NCBI RefSeq assembly: GCF_008329525.1
Contig: NZ_NPKQ01000002.1
Coordinates: 682,001-746,000, forward strand
Length of the DNA: 64,000 nt
Origin: Tardiphaga sp. P9-11
Lineage (GTDB): Bacteria > Pseudomonadota > Alphaproteobacteria > Rhizobiales > Xanthobacteraceae
Reading direction: 5' to 3'
The notes below the pieces were generated by a model. It was not told the DNA's origin, made no database searches, and worked only from the letters and a program-made list of their open reading frames with translations. The position numbers and the translations under genes were made by a program. This document shows positions 9,009-18,111 of the stretch, one piece after another; within the stretch, counting starts at the first letter, position 1, and every line of letters starts with the position of its first letter.

Positions 9009-9045
9009 TTAACCAATTCTGGCACCCGTCATATTTGAGTGCCAA
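9009..9045 (+). promoter_or_regulatory. Sigma-70-like promoter overlapping CIRCE-like element 2
   Basis: CTGGCACCC (9019-9027), 9-base spacer, GAGTGCCAA (9037-9045). It matches CIRCE with exact spacing and a shared A-to-G/T-to-C shift in both arms. A weak promoter, TTAACC (9009-9014), 17 bases, TATTTG (9032-9037), is overlapped by the element, the arrangement expected for HrcA repression. Confidence 0.75.
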
Positions 9046-9062
9046 AATATTTGATACAGACC

Positions 9063-9091
9063 CTTGCCGGTAGGGAACGTTCGGCCTATGT
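9063..9091 (+). promoter_or_regulatory. RpoH (heat-shock sigma) type promoter for groESL
   Basis: CTTG (9063-9066), 18-base spacer, CCTATGT (9085-9091). This agrees with the alphaproteobacterial RpoH pattern CTTG-N17/18-CYTATNT. It would start transcription near 9098, about 77 bases before groES and downstream of both CIRCE-like sites. Confidence 0.6.
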
Positions 9092-9174
9092 CCGGTTCAG
9101 TCTGGCTGGCACTTGTCAGCACCGACTGCCAATTTCGAAATTAACTTGCATCTACAGAAACTTAGGAGGACTGC

Positions 9175-9492
9175 ATGAAATTCCGTCCGCTTCACGATCG
9201 CGTTGTGGTCAAGCGTATCGACGCCGAAGAGAAGTCCGCTGGCGGCATCATCATCCCGGATAGCGCCAAAGAGAAGCCCTCCCAGGGCGAGATCGTCTCC
9301 GTCGGTGCGGGCGGCCGCGACGAAGCAGGCAAGCTGATCCCGATCGATCTGAAGGTCGGCGAGCGCGTGCTGTTCGGCAAATGGTCGGGCACCGAGGTCA
9401 AGATCGACGGTCAGGACCTCCTGATCATGAAGGAAAGCGACATCATGGGCGTTCTCGAAGGCCCCGCTCCCGCCAAGAAGAAGGCCGCTTAA
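9175..9492 (+). CDS. groES: Co-chaperonin GroES
   Basis: A 105-residue GroES with the standard N-terminus [14 protein letters not shown], the mobile loop [12 protein letters not shown] and the conserved [17 protein letters not shown] core. It caps the GroEL cavity during ATP-driven folding in the cytoplasm. A strong Shine-Dalgarno (GGAGG) sits 6-7 bases before the ATG. It ends in a Lys/Ala tail (APAKKKAA). It is 40 bp upstream of groEL and is controlled by the CIRCE-like and RpoH-like sites described upstream. Confidence 0.98.
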   Translation: MKFRPLHDRVVVKRIDAEEKSAGGIIIPDSAKEKPSQGEIVSVGAGGRDEAGKLIPIDLKVGERVLFGKWSGTEVKIDGQDLLIMKESDIMGVLEGPAPAKKKAA

Positions 9493-9514
9493 GCGCCTTT
9501 CCTCTCCCCCTTAA

Positions 9515-11176
<1,662 letters not shown>

Positions 11177-11211
11177 GTCCACGCTGTTCAAGCAACCTAT
11201 CAAATGCAGAA

Positions 11212-11236
11212 CCCCGGCAGCGATGCCGGGGTTTTT
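11212..11236 (+). terminator. Rho-independent terminator of groESL
   Basis: CCCCGGCA (11212-11219), loop GCGA, TGCCGGGG (11224-11231), then TTTTT. A textbook intrinsic terminator 35 bp after groEL. Confidence 0.92.
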
Positions 11237-11359
11237 GTTTGGCATTCGACATCAGATGCAACCGCCGCGCCCTCTCCCCGCCACAGTTCCTTCAGTTTCA
11301 ATTCATGCGCAAAACGCAACTCTCCAGCATGGCGGATCGAACCGCCTCACCCAAGGAGA

Positions 11360-11614
11360 ATGCGCTTGAAGAAATTTGCTTTTGGATTTGCCGCTGCCGC
11401 CGTGATCGGGCTTGCCTCGCTCACCGCGCCTGCTTCTGCTTCCACCACCGTGCAGACCACCAAAATGGCCACGCCGATCACCGATTTTTCGTCACAGCGT
11501 TACGTGTCACGCCGCACCGTGATCCGTCGCGGTCCGGTTTGCACCATGCGCACGGTCGTGCGCCGCGGTCCGTATGGCCGTCGCGTCGTGACCAAGACGC
11601 GGGTCTGCCGCTAG
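11360..11614 (+). CDS. Small secreted Arg-rich protein
   Basis: 84 residues. A signal peptide (MRLKKFAFGFAAAAVIGLASLTAPASA) is followed by a basic mature part with repeated RRTVIRRGP / RTVVRRGPYGRR segments and two Cys residues (VCTM and the C-terminal VCR). The start is set by AAGGAG 1-7 bases before ATG 11360. It is probably periplasmic, and its high Arg content could bind envelope polyanions. No family name is recognised; proteins like it are common in Bradyrhizobiaceae. It has its own terminator downstream. Confidence 0.75.
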   Translation: MRLKKFAFGFAAAAVIGLASLTAPASASTTVQTTKMATPITDFSSQRYVSRRTVIRRGPVCTMRTVVRRGPYGRRVVTKTRVCR

Positions 11615-11662
11615 GGGGCGATCGACATCGGCAACTGAGAGACTCTGCTTGCCGTCACACCG

Positions 11663-11689
11663 AAAGCCCGGCCACGTGCCGGGCTTTTT
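11663..11689 (+). terminator. Rho-independent terminator
   Basis: AAAGCCCGGC (11663-11672), 5-base loop, GCCGGGCTTT (11678-11687) running into a T tract. It ends the small secreted protein transcript and lies 12 bp from the convergent ArsR gene end. Confidence 0.88.
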
Positions 11690-11700
11690 CGTTGCGCATT

Positions 11701-12039
11701 TCAGCCGACCGCAACCGGCGGCGCGTCGCTCAGCGAATTCGCCAGGATCGCCATCAGCAGCCCCGGAAATCGCGCTTCGATATCTGCCGCCCGCACCGCG
11801 TTTTGATGCTCGACGCCCTTCTTGCTGGTCTGGATCAGGCCGGCCTCGCGCAGCACGCGAAAATGGTTCGACAAAGTGGACTTGGCGATGGTCGGACATG
11901 GTGACGCTGCCGTGCAGGACAGGCAGCCGCTCTCCTGCAGCAAGCCCCGGACGATCTGCAGCCGAATGGGATCAGCCAGCGCCGAGAGCACGCCGGCCAG
12001 CGTGATGTCCTTGGTCGCGGGGTGAACGAACTGAACCAT
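11701..12039 (-). CDS. ArsR-family regulator with a Cys cluster
   Basis: 112 residues from ATG 12039 (MVQFVHPATKD). A winged helix-turn-helix: LSALADPIRLQIVRGLL then KSTLSNHFRVLREAGLI as recognition helix. Between them is SGCLSCTAASPCPT with Cys39, Cys42 and Cys48, a position used in some ArsR-type proteins for metal, thiol or quinone sensing. The alternative ATG at 12084 would lie inside the operator palindrome, so the shorter form is preferred. It is divergent from an SDR gene across a perfect inverted repeat, implying autoregulation and control of the SDR. Confidence 0.85.
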   Translation of the reverse strand: MVQFVHPATKDITLAGVLSALADPIRLQIVRGLLQESGCLSCTAASPCPTIAKSTLSNHFRVLREAGLIQTSKKGVEHQNAVRAADIEARFPGLLMAILANSLSDAPPVAVG

Positions 12040-12071
12040 GAAAAAAGATATAGGCGCCCTCTTGCGCTCGT

Positions 12072-12100
12072 TCAATAGTTCCATACTTCCGAACTATTGA
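12072..12100. promoter_or_regulatory. Perfect operator palindrome between arsR-type gene and SDR
   Basis: TCAATAGTTC (12072-12081), 9-base spacer, GAACTATTGA (12091-12100): ten paired bases without mismatch. It lies in the divergent intergenic space, 24 bp before the SDR start and 33 bp before the regulator start, where a winged-helix dimer would block both promoters. Confidence 0.8.
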
Positions 12101-12123
12101 AGCATCCGAGAGGGATCACGACC

Positions 12124-12876
12124 ATGACCAAGACATTCGAAGGCAAAGTTGCGCTGGTGACCGGTGGCTCCAAGGGCATCGGCGCCGAAATCGCCATCCA
12201 ATTGGCCGCCGGGGGCGCTGCCGTCGCCGTCAATTACGCATCGAGCAAGAAGGGCGCGGACGAGGTTGTCGCGAAGATCACCGCCAAAGGCGGCAAGGCC
12301 GTTGCGGTACACGGCAATCTCGCCGAGCCGGACGGCGCCAAATCCGTGGTGGCCGAGACGGTCAAGGCTTTCGGACCGATCGACGTTCTCGTCAACAATG
12401 CGGGCGTCTATGAATTCGCCCCTCTCGACAGCATCACGCCGGAGCACTTTCACAGGCATTTCGATCTGAACGTGCTCGGGCTGCTGCTCGTCTCCCAGGA
12501 AGCGGCCAGACACTTCAACCCCAATGGCGGCAGCATCATCAACATCTCATCGGGCGTCTCGACGATCACCCCACCGGGCTCGGCGGTCTATACCGCGACC
12601 AAGGCCTCGGTCGATGCCATCACGTCGGTCCTGGCGAAGGAGCTTGCGCCACGCAAGATCCGCGTCAACGCCGTCAATCCCGGCATGATCGCGACCGAGG
12701 GTGTGGTGTCAGCCGGATTCCATGAAGGCGACATGCGCAAGTGGATCGAATCCGCCACGCCGATGGGTCGCATCGGCAAGGTCGAGGAAATCGCCTCCGT
12801 CGTGGCATTCCTGGCTTCCGATGCAGCATCCTATGTGACCGGCGAAACGCTGCACGTCACCGGCGGATTCAGGTAG
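12124..12876 (+). CDS. SDR family oxidoreductase under ArsR-type control
   Basis: A 250-residue classical SDR: TGGSKGIGAEI cofactor loop, NNAGVYEF, catalytic Ser/Tyr/Lys in ISSGVSTITPPGSAVYTATKA, and PGMIATEG. It resembles the glucose 1-dehydrogenase / 3-ketoacyl reductase subgroup. The start is ATG 12124 with GAGAGGG about 10 bases upstream; the upstream in-frame TTG lies in the operator and is unlikely. Probably induced when the ArsR-type protein senses its signal, for example a reactive carbonyl or quinone (inference from the Cys cluster). Confidence 0.88.
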   Translation: MTKTFEGKVALVTGGSKGIGAEIAIQLAAGGAAVAVNYASSKKGADEVVAKITAKGGKAVAVHGNLAEPDGAKSVVAETVKAFGPIDVLVNNAGVYEFAPLDSITPEHFHRHFDLNVLGLLLVSQEAARHFNPNGGSIINISSGVSTITPPGSAVYTATKASVDAITSVLAKELAPRKIRVNAVNPGMIATEGVVSAGFHEGDMRKWIESATPMGRIGKVEEIASVVAFLASDAASYVTGETLHVTGGFR

Positions 12877-12915
12877 CCCACGCGCTCTGCTCGACAGACC
12901 ATCATCCAACACACA

Positions 12916-12946
12916 TCAAAGGCGATGCAATCAGCACCGCCTTTGA
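12916..12946. terminator. Hairpin between convergent genes
   Basis: TCAAAGGCG (12916-12924) pairs with CGCCTTTGA (12938-12946) over a 13-base loop, between two convergent genes. There is no long T tract, so termination in both directions is plausible but not certain. Confidence 0.5.
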
Positions 12947-12978
12947 CTTGTTATCGCGAGGCCTGACCTCGCCTTGCC

Positions 12979-13323
12979 TCAATCATCATCACCGGCGGCC
13001 GGGGGCATCCGCGGTGTCTCCATGCGATCCGGAGTCGAAGGCTGCGTGCGCTCGCGCATTGGCGCTTGCCCACGCATCATCTGGGCCTGATTGTTGGCCG
13101 ACTGCGGAAAGAACACATCGTAACAGGCGCGGCTCAAGCGCGGTCCTGCGCTGCGCAGGCAGTTTTCCACCCGCCCCTCATCCGGCATAGCCGACGTGCA
13201 GAGGCGAAACGCATCGGGCGTGCAGGCTTCGCGCTGTGCGTCTGTGCCGCCGGCCAAAGCCGCGACGCTGGAACCCGCGATCAGCGCCACGGCGGTCATC
13301 AGGCTTGTCAGAGTGTTTGCCAT
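12979..13323 (-). CDS. Small secreted Cys-containing hypothetical protein
   Basis: 114 residues from ATG 13323. The signal peptide is MANTLTSLMTAVALIAGSSVAALA; the mature part has four Cys (REACTPDAFRLCTSAMPDE, VENCLRS, RACYDVF) and a disordered C-terminal tail rich in Met, Pro and Arg. The four-Cys arrangement resembles small periplasmic proteins of Rhizobiales with no known role. No upstream start was chosen because the signal peptide begins here. It is 127 bp downstream of the second transglutaminase-like gene on the same strand. Confidence 0.75.
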   Translation of the reverse strand: MANTLTSLMTAVALIAGSSVAALAGGTDAQREACTPDAFRLCTSAMPDEGRVENCLRSAGPRLSRACYDVFFPQSANNQAQMMRGQAPMRERTQPSTPDRMETPRMPPAAGDDD

Positions 13324-13450
13324 CGGTCCTGTCCTTGCGAAGGAATGACAGGTGAAATTCCCAGTGGCGCGGCCGGTTCCTTGCGGGCCGCTCACATGCT
13401 GCTGAAAATGCAGGCTTAAGCGAGTGCAACGACAGAGCCGACAAAGCGAA

Positions 13451-14278
13451 TTAGTTGGCAATCCGGGCTTCTTCTTCGATCTCGTCCGTCCATACCTTGA
13501 AACTGACGAGGGTGTTGGGCCCAAATGTCTGCGTGATCGGCACATCCGCGGCGTCGCGACCTTGCGCAATGAGCACACGTCCGATCCGCGGGATATTGTT
13601 GCGGGCATCAAAGGTGTACCAGCGGCCACCAAGATAGGCCTCGAACCAGCCGGCGAAATCGCCGTCGGCCCATGGCTTTGGCATGCCGATATCCCCGAGA
13701 TAGCCTGTGCAGTAGCGCGCCGGGATGTTCATGCAGCGGCAGAAGGTGATGGCCAGATGTGCATAGTCGCGACAGACACCCTTGCCCTCGTTATAGGCGT
13801 CCCACGCGGTCTTGGTCGCGCGCGCATGCTCGTAGCCGAACTGGATATGGTTGTGCACGAAATCGCAGATCGCTTGAACGCGTGCCCAGCCGGGCACGGT
13901 CTTCTCAAACAGCTGCCAGGCGACGTCCGACAGCCGATCCGTCTCGCAGTAACGGCTGCCGAGCAGATAGACGATCGTCTCGGCCGGCAGATCCTCCACT
14001 GCGTGCTGGATGGCGGATGGCACGATGATATCCGGCTTGCCGCTGTCGTTGACGATGCCGTCGGCTTTGAACGTGATGCGGCCCGTCGGCGCAACAATAC
14101 GGCTGCACCAGTTACCGAAGCCATCGCGATACGGCGTTATCGGAACAGCCGGGCTCGTCGTGAGATAATCTGGCACAACGACATCGGAAGCACGCGTGAA
14201 ATGCATGCCCATCACGATCATGACAGGCGTTGGCTGCGGGAACTCATAGATCATCTCGTAGCCAACACGGATCTTCAT
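13451..14278 (-). CDS. Transglutaminase-like protein lacking the canonical His
   Basis: 275 residues from ATG 14278 (MKIRVGYEMIYEFPQPTP), with GAGG 8 bases upstream. The transglutaminase-like core has Cys169 in GKGVCRDYAHLA and Asp in WYTFDARNN. In the cassette paralogue at 2271 the catalytic His lies in GHAWAEAY; the aligned segment here is DFAGWFEAY, so the His position is Ala209. It also carries RIGRVLIAQGRDAADVP, a segment conserved in this subgroup. It may be inactive as a protease, or may use another base. It has no signal peptide and stands apart from the Anbu cassette. Confidence 0.85.
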   Translation of the reverse strand: MKIRVGYEMIYEFPQPTPVMIVMGMHFTRASDVVVPDYLTTSPAVPITPYRDGFGNWCSRIVAPTGRITFKADGIVNDSGKPDIIVPSAIQHAVEDLPAETIVYLLGSRYCETDRLSDVAWQLFEKTVPGWARVQAICDFVHNHIQFGYEHARATKTAWDAYNEGKGVCRDYAHLAITFCRCMNIPARYCTGYLGDIGMPKPWADGDFAGWFEAYLGGRWYTFDARNNIPRIGRVLIAQGRDAADVPITQTFGPNTLVSFKVWTDEIEEEARIAN

Positions 14279-14556
14279 GCAAAACACCTCATCCCGGCAA
14301 GCTCGTTGATTTCAAAAGCGAGACATCGCAAGCGTCGCACATTGCGCGACAGTCTTGCGAGAAAAACTCCGCACAAGCGTCGGCCGGAACGTCATCGATG
14401 TCGGATACATCCTCGAAATGGCGACAAGACGTTAGATAACAAGGCAATCATAGCGAAATTCGACGAAACACCGGATCACTCAAAGAAATCGATAGCTAAT
14501 GCCTGTGAATAGGCGCACGCTCAATACATGCCGGATCTCAGCAGCGACATGCGCGC

Positions 14557-14820
14557 GTGACCACGAGATCGCGCCGTGAGACCGTAACTTTCAAACATCC
14601 TTTCCTGTTGAAGGGCCTTGGTCGGTTGATCCCGGCAGGGTCGTATGACGTCGTCACCGATGAGGAGATGATCGAGGGACTGTCCTTCGCCAGCTATCGG
14701 CGGACGGCGACCATGATCATCGTGCCAGGCGCACCGCCACATACGAGATCTATGGAGATGATCTCGATTGAGTCGCTTGAACTGGCGGATGCACAACGCA
14801 TCGATGCGAGTGCACTATGA
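14557..14820 (+). CDS. Conserved hypothetical protein, 87 aa
   Basis: An 87-residue protein starting at GTG 14557. The segment TFKHPFLLKGLGRLIPAGSY followed by DVVTDEEMIEGLSF is of a type I associate with small conserved Bradyrhizobiaceae proteins of no known role. A short ATG frame starting at 14527 ends right at the GTG (GTGA overlap) and may aid translation. The end overlaps the next gene by ATGA, so the two are translationally coupled. Mostly beta; no membrane segment or signal. Confidence 0.7.
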   Translation: MTTRSRRETVTFKHPFLLKGLGRLIPAGSYDVVTDEEMIEGLSFASYRRTATMIIVPGAPPHTRSMEMISIESLELADAQRIDASAL

Positions 14821-15113
14821 CCGAGGGTCCGGTCGAACTCGATAGCCGTCGCGGCATGGCGGCACAGAAGGCCACCGATATCAGGCGAATTCTTGCCGAG
14901 GTCGAATCCAATGCCAAGGCCTTGCGCGACCGCCAGCAGGAGCTTGAAGAGCACCTCCTCACCGCGCCTGCGACAACATGGCCGGAGGCCGCGACCAAGG
15001 CACGCTACGTGCTCAATCTCTACGCTGCTTCACTGAGCGCGCAGGATGCCCGCCACCGCGATCTGATTGCGATCGTGCTGGACGACTTCACGCGGCTTGC
15101 CGCCAACGATTGA
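14817..15113 (+). CDS. Hypothetical helical protein, 98 aa
   Basis: 98 residues, overlapping the previous gene by the ATGA at 14817. Residues 20-50 (IRRILAEVESNAKALRDRQQ) read as an amphipathic helix or short coiled coil, and the rest is also helical. No cysteine, signal or known motif is seen. The overlap with the previous gene argues for shared expression. Confidence 0.65.
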   Translation: MTEGPVELDSRRGMAAQKATDIRRILAEVESNAKALRDRQQELEEHLLTAPATTWPEAATKARYVLNLYAASLSAQDARHRDLIAIVLDDFTRLAAND

Positions 15114-15172
15114 TCCTATCTGTCACCGAATGTTGCAGCTTCCGGCCGCAATCAACAATCGAAAGTCTCCCC

Positions 15173-15352
15173 ATGCAAAATCTCTTGCACCGTCACGTTC
15201 AGGTCGCAGAATCTCTCCGTCTCGGCGTTGAGTCCGGCTGGTACAGCACCAAGATCAGCGGAACGTTCGTTACAGGCCCACATCCCACCGAGGCCGAATG
15301 CCTGCGCAAGATCGCTGAACTCAATCCTGTCGTGCCGAAGCGCAAGGCCTGA
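15173..15352 (+). CDS. Hypothetical protein, 59 aa
   Basis: 59 residues from ATG 15173 (MQNLLHRHVQVAESLRLG). It has a mixed composition with GWYSTKISGTFVTGPHPTEA and no known motif. It is followed 12 bp later by the DUF1488-like gene on the same strand, which supports it being real. The frame is open upstream, but no good start or ribosome site is seen there. Confidence 0.55.
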   Translation: MQNLLHRHVQVAESLRLGVESGWYSTKISGTFVTGPHPTEAECLRKIAELNPVVPKRKA

Positions 15353-15364
15353 CGCGGGAAGACG

Positions 15365-15643
15365 ATGATGGCGCTTACACACGGTGTTTTCCAAAGTTTC
15401 GAATATAATCGCATGGTCGTCCTGTTCTCGATGATGAACGACGAGACCGAAGTCACCTGCGCGATCAGCACCAGCGCGATGGACGAGCTCGAAAAGGCGA
15501 CACGCACCAAGCCCGAACAGCGTGAGGAGCAATTCGCCCGGCTGCGCGATCGCATCGAGGCTTGCGCGGCGCATAAATTCGCGAACGCCGAATTCGAGGG
15601 CAAGCCACCCGGCATCGTTCTGCGCAGCATCGATTTCCGATAG
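15365..15643 (+). CDS. DUF1488-like protein
   Basis: 92 residues. The pattern FEYNRMVVLFSMMNDETEVTC followed by AISTSAMDELE resembles the DUF1488 family, small proteins of alphaproteobacteria with no known role. Two adjacent Met codons (15365, 15368) are possible starts. It ends a run of four small same-strand genes. Family call is by recognition only; two Cys are present but not as a metal motif. Confidence 0.6.
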   Translation: MMALTHGVFQSFEYNRMVVLFSMMNDETEVTCAISTSAMDELEKATRTKPEQREEQFARLRDRIEACAAHKFANAEFEGKPPGIVLRSIDFR

Positions 15644-15713
15644 CCTCCCCCCACGATTGAACCCTTCCTCCTCGCGGCGTGACCAACGGCAGTCACACGC
15701 GAGAGGTCGAACC

Positions 15714-16628
15714 ATGCGTCGCTTCCCAAGCCTGAACCGTTGCGCTATCCGCATCCTGTTCGTCACCCTGCTGGCAAGCGTGGCAATGCCGGTCGCGCAA
15801 GCTGCTGCCGACGATGCACAGCAGTGTACCAATGCGTCCGGCGTCATCGCGATTGCAGCCTGCGACCGCGCCATCGCCTCAGGCAATTACCGCGGTCGCG
15901 AGCTCGCGGAACTGCAGTTCAATCGCGGTTTCGAATATCAAGAGCGTCATGAAAGCGCCCCTGCTATGGCCGCTTTCGACGAAGCCATCCGCCTGAACCC
16001 GGATTACGCCCGCGCCTATTTCATGCGTGGAAACCTCTGGCTCGCCCGCGGCGACAACGACCGCGCCATCAGCGACTTCAGCGTGGCGCTCGGTCTCGAT
16101 CCCAACAATACCGATGCCTATGTCAATCGCGGTGTCGCCTGGTACGCCAAGGACGACAATGACCGGGCCATTGTCGATTACGACATGGCGATCCGTCTCA
16201 ATCCGCAGGAAACGAGTGCTTATAGCAATCGCGGCGGTGCCTGGCTGGTGAAGGGAGATCACGATCGCGCGGTCGCCGATTTCAGCGAAGCGATCCGGCT
16301 CAATCCAAACGATCCTTGCCCGATCTTCAACCGCGGCTTCGCCTATAGCCTGAAAGGCCACAACGACCGTGCGATCGCCGACTACAATGAGGCGATCCGC
16401 ATCGCACCGACTTACGTGGCAGCGCTGACAGATCGTGGCGGTGTATGGGCCGACAAGGGTGACAACACCCGCGCCATGGCCGATTTCAATGAAGCCCTGC
16501 GCATCAATCCGAAATACGCCAAGGCGCTTTACCTGCGCGGCATGACACGGCTTGAGATGGGCGACAATTCAGGGGGCGCAGCCGATGTTGCGAGTGCGCG
16601 GAAGATCAATCCCAAGGTCGGCTCATAA
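15714..16628 (+). CDS. Periplasmic TPR-repeat protein
   Basis: 304 residues from ATG 15714. The signal peptide (MRRFPSLNRCAIRILFVTLLASVAMPVAQA) is followed by about six to seven consecutive 34-residue TPRs, with repeating motifs such as AFDEAIRLNPDYARAYFMRG and DRAIADYNEAIRIAPTYVAA. The upstream frame would precede the signal, so it is rejected. TPR arrays mediate protein-protein contacts; the partner is unknown. The repeats are very regular (RLNP, NRG, GDxDRAI), suggesting recent internal duplication. It converges with the DUF2778 gene. Confidence 0.88.
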   Translation: MRRFPSLNRCAIRILFVTLLASVAMPVAQAAADDAQQCTNASGVIAIAACDRAIASGNYRGRELAELQFNRGFEYQERHESAPAMAAFDEAIRLNPDYARAYFMRGNLWLARGDNDRAISDFSVALGLDPNNTDAYVNRGVAWYAKDDNDRAIVDYDMAIRLNPQETSAYSNRGGAWLVKGDHDRAVADFSEAIRLNPNDPCPIFNRGFAYSLKGHNDRAIADYNEAIRIAPTYVAALTDRGGVWADKGDNTRAMADFNEALRINPKYAKALYLRGMTRLEMGDNSGGAADVASARKINPKVGS

Positions 16629-16676
16629 GTGACCGGGTACGTGTCACCTGCACGGGCGGCACGTCGGTCACATCAA

Positions 16677-17870
16677 TCAGTCGAGCTTGGCGACGACGAT
16701 GAGGCGCTTCACTTCGCCATTGCGATAGGCCTGCAGGAACTTGTTGTAGTCCCGGAACGAGACGCAACCGTTGGAGTCGCCATTGGGCCCGAGCATGTAG
16801 GTATGCGCCAGCAGACCGGTGCGGCCGTAGATCGCGCCCTCGCCGCCCACCGGCGTCAGACGCAGCGCAGCCACGCCGTGGAACAGGGCTTCGCGCGGCT
16901 TGAGGTCATAAATATGTGGCGGGGTCACACCGCGCATTTTCTCATGCGCGTAAGCGGGATTATCGAGACGGGCGCCGAGGCCGGAATGCGCTTCCAGCTT
17001 GGTGCCGTCGGGCATGTACACTTTGCGTGCGGAGATGTCGTAGACCGCGGTGGTGCGATCGCTCAGGGTCGGCTCATTGCTGGCCGCGGCGTCGGTGCCG
17101 TTGGTCAGCACGCCGCCATCGGAGCCGGCATAAGCGAGCACGGGGCCGGACTGCGGAGCGCTGCCGCCGAACAGTTTCTCGAAGACGTTGAAATTGCCCG
17201 ACTTGGGCTGTGCGGCCAGCGCCAGCCGCGCCTTCTGCACCAGCGAGTCATGACCATAGGCGCCGCCCTTGGCCGCACGGGCCTGTGCGACGGGCTGTTG
17301 CGGTGCTTCAGCAACCTGCGGCGCGGAGGCCGTGCGGGCATCGGAAGGCCGTGCAGCGGGCATCGGAATGCTGTCGACGAGCTGACGCACCGTCGGTACC
17401 GGCTGCATCAGCGCGACTTCCTGCGGCTTCGCAGCCGGTGCAGGGACCACGGACTCAGAAGCCGGCGTACGCTTGACGAAGCGCTCGGGCGCGGCACCCA
17501 TCGAATAGGTCGGGTCGAACCAGGCGACCTGGCGCTTTGGCTCGGTCTGGGCGGCGGCGAGCGGCGCATTAACGGCCGGCTCGAAACGCTCTGAGAAGGA
17601 TGTGCGGTGTTCGGTGCGTGAGAAGCGGCTGTCGAAGCGCTCGGCGAAGGACGACTGGCCAACGCCTGCATCACCACCGAGATTGGCGGAGACCATCGCT
17701 GGCTCCACGCCGCTCTGGAAAAGCTTGCCGGCAAGCGTCCATCCGCCGGTCAGTGCGACGGCGGCGAGTGCAGCACCGGTCACGAACATACGTGAACTGG
17801 ATTTCGACACCTGATGCTGGCCTCGGCGAGAGGATGCAGAATGGTTCAACGCACGTTTACTGCTGCTCAT
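16677..17870 (-). CDS. DUF2778 (Tlde1-like) L,D-transpeptidase-fold protein
   Basis: 397 residues from ATG 17870. A cytoplasmic basic start is followed by a signal-anchor (MFVTGAALAAVALTGGWTLAG), a long disordered Pro/Ala/Gln linker (residues about 70-270) and a C-terminal DUF2778 domain. The catalytic pair is His356 (AHTYMLGPNGD) and Cys369 (SNGCVSF). DUF2778 includes Tlde1, a type VI effector with L,D-carboxypeptidase and transpeptidase exchange activity on peptidoglycan. No T6SS gene is seen here, so a housekeeping cell-wall role anchored in the inner membrane is more likely. Confidence 0.82.
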   Translation of the reverse strand: MSSSKRALNHSASSRRGQHQVSKSSSRMFVTGAALAAVALTGGWTLAGKLFQSGVEPAMVSANLGGDAGVGQSSFAERFDSRFSRTEHRTSFSERFEPAVNAPLAAAQTEPKRQVAWFDPTYSMGAAPERFVKRTPASESVVPAPAAKPQEVALMQPVPTVRQLVDSIPMPAARPSDARTASAPQVAEAPQQPVAQARAAKGGAYGHDSLVQKARLALAAQPKSGNFNVFEKLFGGSAPQSGPVLAYAGSDGGVLTNGTDAAASNEPTLSDRTTAVYDISARKVYMPDGTKLEAHSGLGARLDNPAYAHEKMRGVTPPHIYDLKPREALFHGVAALRLTPVGGEGAIYGRTGLLAHTYMLGPNGDSNGCVSFRDYNKFLQAYRNGEVKRLIVVAKLD

Positions 17871-17921
17871 ACGCCTGACGTCCAACACACGTTTACTAAG
17901 CTCCCTGCCCGTTGTGCCGGA

Positions 17922-17939
17922 CGAGACACACATGTCTCG
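17922..17939. promoter_or_regulatory. Palindrome upstream of the DUF2778 gene
   Basis: CGAGACA (17922-17928), CACA, TGTCTCG (17933-17939): seven perfectly paired bases, 52 bp before the DUF2778 start. Placement fits an operator in its promoter region. Confidence 0.45.
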
Positions 17940-18028
17940 AAAAGCACCGCGCAGGGATGCGAAACGCCATTAAGGCGAGTTTTAGTTAAATGCGAATTAA
18001 TTGGAGGTCCCCCACCGATTGCCTACCT

Positions 18029-18054
18029 AAAGGCCTGCCAATGATGGCCTTTTT
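18029..18054 (+). terminator. Intrinsic terminator with no upstream gene
   Basis: AAAGGCC (18029-18035), 10-base loop, GGCCTTT (18046-18052) with a T5 run. No coding gene reads into it from the left on the plus strand, since the DUF2778 gene is divergent. It could end a short RNA transcribed from about 17945-18000. Confidence 0.6.
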
Positions 18055-18082
18055 GAGTAAGCGACAGGACGAATCCGGGGAA

Positions 18083-18111
18083 CCTGCGAGAGCTTTCGAG
18101 GCTCTCGCAGG
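18083..18111. other. Perfect 11-bp stem-loop in a gene-free stretch
   Basis: CCTGCGAGAGC (18083-18093), 7-base loop, GCTCTCGCAGG (18101-18111). The whole 17871-18289 stretch (419 bp) carries no convincing gene. Besides this hairpin, the terminator at 18029 and the palindrome at 17922, I see only an AT-richer segment near 17970-18005. Confidence 0.55.

Noticed and set aside
13424-14512. 362-codon plus-strand frame across the second transglutaminase gene
   Set aside because: The minus-strand protein has the conserved GKGVCRDYAH core; the plus frame shows no recognisable domain.
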